NCBI GenBank assembly: GCA_007132365.1 | Contig: SLOS01000159.1 | Span: 1 to 8,025, forward strand | Direction: 5' to 3' | DNA: 8,025 nucleotides | Source of the DNA: Bacteroidales bacterium | GTDB taxonomy: Bacteria; Bacteroidota; Bacteroidia; Bacteroidales; PUMT01 | Part shown: positions 4,215-8,025 of the stretch, one piece after another | How positions within the stretch are numbered: the stretch's first letter is position 1 | Layout: each line of letters opens with the position of its first letter | Notes under the pieces: generated by a model | Database searches by the model: none | The model's input: the letters and a program-made list of their open reading frames with translations, nothing else | What the model was told of the DNA's origin: nothing | Translations under genes and position numbers: made by a program

Positions 4215-5456
4215 TTAAAATGGATACAAGGTCTTATCGGATCTGAATACTTTCACTTTCTCCCCTGTTGTTTCAATCCGGGGATTGTCTTTTATTTCAT
4301 GATGTATCGCATCTGATATATATAATTCATCCAGGTGACGGGTATTTTTTAATCTGATTATGCGTTCTTTACCGGGCTTGATACTTCCGCAATTACGTAA
4401 GGCAAGGCACAGGGCTTCCAGATCATTTTCCGCCACAATGGGTATTTTGCCTCTTTCCAGAAAACTGCTTGTTGATACGTTTTTATATGTTTTTTCAAAA
4501 TCAATTTTATTGAAAAGCTTTCGGGTTATTACATCAGCCAGTCCCACCCCTATGGCATTTCCATGAGATTGATCAGTTAAATCATGAACCACTACTGATT
4601 TAATTTTCGGATTTTCCGGTTCCGGTTGGCCGTATATTCTTATTCTGCCCAGAACATGGGTATCCATTCCTACGCCGCTTATATCTTTCCCCATCTCGTC
4701 AATTAGCAATAGATCAATATCATTTACCGGTAATTCAGGCCTGTGTGACCGGGCTGTATTTAGCAGGTCAGGTTCTTCTTTAATTATTTTATTTCCGGGA
4801 ATTGCCCTTATCATCATCGTTTTATCATAGGCATTTTCAACCAGGGCAATACCGGCGAGTATCTTGCCTGTGTCAAAGATAATTTTTGCCAGAGAGGGAA
4901 TAAGGTTTACCAGGCCATGAACCCCGAAATCATGAATAGCCTTTGCACCATGTTCTTTGCCCAATCCGATGACTGCCATTTTTACCAGTCCGCTTTCATA
5001 TTCTGCATTAAAATCTGTATGAGGTTGTATTTTATTGATAAGTATTATACCATCCGATTCATATGCAAGTTTATCCATGAAGATATGATTACCGGATTTT
5101 ATTCCGGGAGGTCTGATCGTTTCCATGTCAGACCGGATAAGTGCTCCGATATTGTTTTCAGTTATTCCATATCCTGCCAGAACTTCTTCCTGACCATGTG
5201 CAGTAGCCCCGCCATGACTCCCCATGGCCGGAATTATGAACGGATTCCCCCCCTGTTCTTTAACAAAATCAACAGTTTCACGGACAATAATTTCCAGATT
5301 ATCTATCCCCCTGCTTCCAACACCAATTGCAATGGATGAATTCCTGGTAATTATGCCCGACAATTTTTTCAGTTCCTGCCGGCAGGCTTTTTTCACATCC
5401 GTTAAAGAGTTATCCGGGAAATGATTCCTTACTTTTATTAATTGGTATTCCTTCAT
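4215..5456 (-). CDS. LarA-like (DUF2088) nickel-pincer racemase-family protein
   Basis: A 413-residue protein of the lactate-racemase-domain family; known members racemise or epimerise 2-hydroxy acids using a nickel-pincer nucleotide (NPN) cofactor. The N-terminal domain carries IAIGVGSRGIDNLEII (42-57) and IIPAMGSHGGATAHGQEEVL (74-93, with His81). Next comes NKIQPHTDFNAEYESGLVKM (141-160, His146 and Lys159), then GLGKEHGAKAIH (164-175, His169 and His175). These His and Lys residues are the best candidates for nickel and pincer attachment by analogy with LarA of Lactiplantibacillus plantarum (His108, His174, Lys184, His200), but spacing differs and I did not align them formally. The C-terminal half has the subfamily motif IDEMGKDISGVGMDTHVLGR. 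It is the second gene of an operon, 49 nt after a GntP-family permease. The substrate need not be lactate; malate, glycerate, phenyllactate and sugar acids are all open. larB, larC and larE are absent from the window, so cofactor must be made elsewhere or the protein works without it. Confidence 0.9.
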   Translation of the reverse strand: MKEYQLIKVRNHFPDNSLTDVKKACRQELKKLSGIITRNSSIAIGVGSRGIDNLEIIVRETVDFVKEQGGNPFIIPAMGSHGGATAHGQEEVLAGYGITENNIGALIRSDMETIRPPGIKSGNHIFMDKLAYESDGIILINKIQPHTDFNAEYESGLVKMAVIGLGKEHGAKAIHDFGVHGLVNLIPSLAKIIFDTGKILAGIALVENAYDKTMMIRAIPGNKIIKEEPDLLNTARSHRPELPVNDIDLLLIDEMGKDISGVGMDTHVLGRIRIYGQPEPENPKIKSVVVHDLTDQSHGNAIGVGLADVITRKLFNKIDFEKTYKNVSTSSFLERGKIPIVAENDLEALCLALRNCGSIKPGKERIIRLKNTRHLDELYISDAIHHEIKDNPRIETTGEKVKVFRSDKTLYPF

Positions 5457-5505
5457 TGTTACAAGTTTCCGGGGAATCTCTAAAATTACCGTGCAGCCTG
5501 ACTGA

Positions 5506-6894
5506 TCAAAGAACCCACAGGCTTAATAACCATACTGCTATTGCCGAACAAATTCCAACTATAAAAGTACCGGTGGTTTGCAGCCTGTAACCCTGATTAA
5601 CAGTCATCCCCGACATTTGAGTAACCACCCAGAAGTAGCTGTCATTTGCATGGCTGGCTATCATGGCTCCCGAGCCAATGGCAACCACAACCAGTGCTTT
5701 GGCCAAAGGTGCATCCATCCCCAGCGAAGGCACCAGCGGCGCTAAAAGACTGGCGGAAGTAATAATGGCAACAGTTCCTGAACCCAATGCTATCTTTAAG
5801 GATGCAGTAATGATGATCGGCAATAATATACCAAGGCTCCGGGCACCTGCCAGATTATCTCTCACAACTCCGGCAATCCCGGATTCCTGCAATACCGATC
5901 CAAAAGCGCCGCCGCACCCGGTTACAATAATGATGCCCGCCGCAGCTATAACACCCTGGCCAAGCCATCCCGACGTGGACAACATCTCTTTATTAAGTTT
6001 AAGAGGCAGTAAAAATGAAAGCACGACTCCAATCATTAAAGCGACAGAGGGTTGTCCGGCAAAGCTGATTATTACCTGCAGCATTCCTTCTCCAAAAAAG
6101 GAAGAAGGCAACTCACTTACTGATCGTAGCAGGATCAACAGTATCGGAACAAAAATCGGTAAAAGTGATTTAAAGAGCGAGGGCCTTTTTTTATTTTTGA
6201 TATCTGTTATTTGTTTTTCTGCTGATGACCCTTTTACTATTGGTTGATTTGCTGATGGTTCTGCGCAGGTAGAAGAATTTGCAATTTTAAATTTTGAGGC
6301 TATTTTCAAAGCAAATAACCAGCCTGTAATTAACCCGATCAGACTCACCGGAAAGCCAAGTAAAATTATCAGACCCATATCAGCTCCCAGTATTCCGGCT
6401 GCAGCGACAGGTCCGGGGGTTGGTGGAATAAGTGAGTGGGTCACATACAGTCCCAGGCTCAGTGCCATAACCAATACAGCCAATGAAATTTTTGTATTGC
6501 GCGATAAGGACCTGGCTAACGGGGATAATACAATAAATGCGGAGTCACAAAAGACAGGGATGCTAACTATGTAGCCAACAATACTCATAGCAAACGGCAT
6601 ATTTTTTACCCCGACCAGTTTTAATGCTCCTTCAGCCAGTTTATAGGCACCACCGGATTCTTCAAGGAATTTACCAATAACAGAGCCAGCCAGGATCACA
6701 ATGCCAATGTAACCTATTGTACTGCCGAATCCGGCATTGACAGCCTCCACCACTTTATTAAGAGGCATGGTTCCCGAAAAGATTCCAAAACCAAAAGAAA
6801 CTGTTATAAGAGACAGAAAAGGATGCCACTTCAGAACCGAAGTAGATATAATTATAAATACAATTGACAAGAACAACAGAATAATTAACCACAT
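5506..6894 (-). CDS. GntP-family organic acid permease
   Basis: A 462-residue inner-membrane transporter of the gluconate:H+ symporter (GntP) family, with about 12 hydrophobic segments. Numbered from the ATG at 6894, it has IPVFCDSAF (112-120) and THSLIPPTPGP (152-162), the counterpart of the family's THGFLPPHPGP motif. A charged, low-complexity loop (SSTCAEPSANQPIVKGSSAEKQITDIKNKKRP) separates the halves. The second half has GCGGAFGSVLQESGI, GSGTVAIITSASLLAP and the SHANDSYFW signature near the end. The frame stays open upstream to a GTG at 6990, but the extra 32 residues (MIFYTFICRRCRPE...) do not resemble the family, whose proteins begin directly with the first membrane helix, as MWLIILLFLSIVF does here. 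I therefore prefer 6894. The next gene, LarA-like, follows by 49 nt on the same strand, so the substrate is probably a 2-hydroxy or sugar acid such as lactate, glycerate or gluconate. Gluconate itself is not supported, as no gluconate kinase is nearby. Confidence 0.93.
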   Translation of the reverse strand: MWLIILLFLSIVFIIISTSVLKWHPFLSLITVSFGFGIFSGTMPLNKVVEAVNAGFGSTIGYIGIVILAGSVIGKFLEESGGAYKLAEGALKLVGVKNMPFAMSIVGYIVSIPVFCDSAFIVLSPLARSLSRNTKISLAVLVMALSLGLYVTHSLIPPTPGPVAAAGILGADMGLIILLGFPVSLIGLITGWLFALKIASKFKIANSSTCAEPSANQPIVKGSSAEKQITDIKNKKRPSLFKSLLPIFVPILLILLRSVSELPSSFFGEGMLQVIISFAGQPSVALMIGVVLSFLLPLKLNKEMLSTSGWLGQGVIAAAGIIIVTGCGGAFGSVLQESGIAGVVRDNLAGARSLGILLPIIITASLKIALGSGTVAIITSASLLAPLVPSLGMDAPLAKALVVVAIGSGAMIASHANDSYFWVVTQMSGMTVNQGYRLQTTGTFIVGICSAIAVWLLSLWVL

Positions 6895-6967
6895 AACCGG
6901 CGAAAGGTAATGAAAAAAGTACAAACCGATAACAAGTGCCCTAAATATCTCCGGCCGGCATCTTCGA

Positions 6968-6975
6968 CAAATGAA
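6968..6975 (-). promoter_or_regulatory. Possible -7 box of the permease/LarA operon
   Basis: On the - strand the bases read TTCATTTG, matching the defined positions of TAnnTTTG at 5 of 6. It would start transcription near 6961, giving a leader of about 67 nt to the ATG at 6894. It lies inside the extended open frame starting at 6990, so if real it also argues for the shorter protein. No good -33 TTTG is seen at normal spacing. Confidence 0.3.
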
Positions 6976-7052
6976 GGTGTAAAAAATCACCGCTATTCCG
7001 GAAATGAATCAGTCAGTATAATATCATTATGATAAACTGAGTTAATATATGT

Positions 7053-7080
7053 ATCCATCCTGCCAAACAGGTAGGTGGAT
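7053..7080. promoter_or_regulatory. Hairpin in the divergent permease/sensor gap
   Basis: ATCCA (7053-7057) plus CCTGCC (7059-7064) pair with GGTAGG (7070-7075) plus TGGAT (7076-7080), with one bulged T, one G-T wobble and a five-base AAACA loop. Three more T residues follow, making TTTT. No + strand gene lies upstream to be terminated, so an operator or leader structure is more likely than a terminator. Confidence 0.4.
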
Positions 7081-7150
7081 TTTCTGGCGTAAATCAGATA
7101 TTTTTGTAACCGGAAACCTGGATATTAAATTCTGATAACATTTACCTGTT
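7066..7150. promoter_or_regulatory. 8-bp inverted repeat flanking the sensor promoter
   Basis: AACAGGTA (7066-7073) and TACCTGTT (7143-7150) are exact reverse complements whose centres are 77 bp apart, on either side of the TAnnTTTG box at 7099-7106. The left half overlaps the loop and right arm of the hairpin at 7053-7080. Paired half-sites around a promoter suit a regulator that loops or bridges DNA; no regulator is assigned. Confidence 0.35.
7099..7106 (+). promoter_or_regulatory. -7 promoter box of the sensor/regulator gene
   Basis: TATTTTTG matches TAnnTTTG exactly and would start transcription near 7113, about 50 nt before the ATG at 7164. The -33 element is imperfect: TTTT at 7080-7083 lies about 15 bp upstream, somewhat close. 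Confidence 0.5.
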
Positions 7151-7163
7151 AAAAGTAAAACTA

Positions 7164-8025
7164 ATGAGCTTAAGCTATAAGAACCTCTTTATTTTACTTC
7201 TGCTTTTAAATTCATTAGGTTCTTATGCCCAGGTCAAAGACATAGGGTTGCCATCAATTGTAAATCATTCCAGAAGTGAGTATAATGCAGGTACTCAAAA
7301 CTGGGGTATTACCCAGAGCAGGAATGGTTTCATGTATCTTGGGAATAATGACGGAATTCTCGAATTTGATGGAACAACCTGGACAACTTACCCTGTTCCT
7401 AATTCATCTGTTGTAAGGTCTGTTCTGGCTGTCGGCGATACAATATACTCCGGGGCTTTTGAGGAGATCGGTTATCTTGCTCCTGACAGAGACGGAAGGC
7501 TGACCTACTATTCACTGAATTATCTGATACCTTCAGTATCCCCCGGTGTTGATGAGATCTGGAATATTTACGAATTCAACGGGAAGGTTATTTTTCAATC
7601 CTATAACTATATCTTTATCCTCTCAGGGGAAGAGGTCAGGATTATCGAACCATTGAGCAGATTCAGCATGCTTCATCTGGTAAATGACCAGTTTTACGTG
7701 GTTGACACAGATCACGGTTTGATGTTGCTGGAGAATGATAGTTTAAAGCTTGTAAGTAATCACCCCATCTTTTTCCGGAATGAGATAAGAAATATTTTGC
7801 CCCTGTTTAGTGGTGCTCTTCTTATTGGCACCTCCAATGACGGTTTATTTTTGTTAAACCGGGCGGATAACAGTATTATTCCATGGGATACAGATGTAAA
7901 CAGCCGGATAAAGGAGGATAACCTCTTTTCAGCGATCAGGCTGTCAAATGGTTCTCTTGCTTTTGGATCGGTAAGCAATGGGATCTATTTAAGTAATCAG
8001 GAGGGACAAATTCTTCAGCATGTTA
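7164..8025 (+). CDS. N-terminal propeller region of a Bacteroidota sensor/regulator, partial at window edge
   Basis: The frame is open from the ATG at 7164 to the last base (287 codons) and continues beyond the window. Residues 1-22 form a signal peptide (MSLSYKNLFILLLLLNSLGSYA, then QV), so the N-terminal part is periplasmic. After it come GLPSIVNHSRSEYNAGTQNWGI (28-49), GFMYLGNNDGILEFDGTTW (55-73), SSVVRSVLAVGDTIYSGAFEEIGYL (81-105), and later IGTSNDGLFLLN and AFGSVSNGIYLSN. These are blades of the beta-propeller found in Bacteroidota proteins that continue with a triple-tyrosine (Y_Y_Y) domain, a membrane helix and either a histidine kinase (with or without a fused receiver and AraC domain) or a LuxR-type DNA-binding domain. 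Which output domain is used here cannot be seen. It is divergent from the permease/LarA operon with 269 bp between starts, so control of that operon is plausible but inferred. A TAnnTTTG box lies 57 bp before the ATG. Confidence 0.9.
   Translation, partial: MSLSYKNLFILLLLLNSLGSYAQVKDIGLPSIVNHSRSEYNAGTQNWGITQSRNGFMYLGNNDGILEFDGTTWTTYPVPNSSVVRSVLAVGDTIYSGAFEEIGYLAPDRDGRLTYYSLNYLIPSVSPGVDEIWNIYEFNGKVIFQSYNYIFILSGEEVRIIEPLSRFSMLHLVNDQFYVVDTDHGLMLLENDSLKLVSNHPIFFRNEIRNILPLFSGALLIGTSNDGLFLLNRADNSIIPWDTDVNSRIKEDNLFSAIRLSNGSLAFGSVSNGIYLSNQEGQILQHV

Noticed and set aside
4917..5424. Two open frames on the + strand within the LarA-like gene
   Set aside because: Both are antisense to a well-supported gene and have no domain or start signal.
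5663..6247. Open frame of 194 codons on the + strand inside the permease gene
   Set aside because: It is the antisense shadow of the GntP-family gene, with Pro/Ala/Ser-rich composition expected from reading a membrane protein gene backwards.
7760..7978. Open frame of 72 codons on the - strand
   Set aside because: It lies wholly within the + strand sensor gene, which has continuous family motifs through this region.

Overview
The window looks like chromosomal DNA from a member of the Bacteroidota, probably an environmental Bacteroidales- or Marinilabiliales-like organism. Four things point there: TAnnTTTG-type -7 promoter boxes, start codons without clear Shine-Dalgarno sequences, a lipoprotein with acidic residues just after the lipobox cysteine, and a right-edge gene that starts as a typical Bacteroidota propeller-type sensor/regulator. 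This is inference from sequence character; no rRNA or other taxonomic marker is present.

Positions 1-2045 are an accessory, repeat-rich stretch with two small type II toxin-antitoxin modules. A + strand VapBC-like pair (331-865) has a 58-aa antitoxin whose end overlaps the PIN-domain toxin by 14 nt. A - strand HicBA pair (2045-1588) has the antitoxin first and an ATGA overlap. The VapBC pair lies between two copies of a 43-bp direct repeat (16-58 and 1545-1587, 40 of 43 identical), each folding into a terminator-like hairpin. Between the modules is about 720 bp without a convincing gene. It holds a terminator, an 11-bp tandem repeat array, a small cluster of DnaA-box-like motifs, a 9-bp periodic GTGTC repeat and a possible decayed coding tail.

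Positions 2046-4111 carry a secreted lipoprotein of a recognisable but functionally unassigned family (2474-3145) and an AraC-family regulator (3296-4111). They are separated by a 50-bp, nearly perfect, loopless palindrome.

Positions 4215-6894 are a - strand two-gene operon: a GntP-family organic acid permease followed 49 nt later by a LarA-like (DUF2088, nickel-pincer racemase superfamily) protein. Together they suggest uptake and racemisation or epimerisation of a 2-hydroxy acid. The cofactor-making genes larB, larC and larE are not in the window.

Divergent from that operon, a + strand gene begins at 7164 and runs off the right edge. It has a signal peptide and the N-terminal beta-propeller of a Bacteroidota sensor/regulator. 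The 269-bp divergent gap holds a TAnnTTTG promoter box flanked by an 8-bp inverted repeat and a hairpin, so it is the natural place to look for control of the permease/LarA operon.
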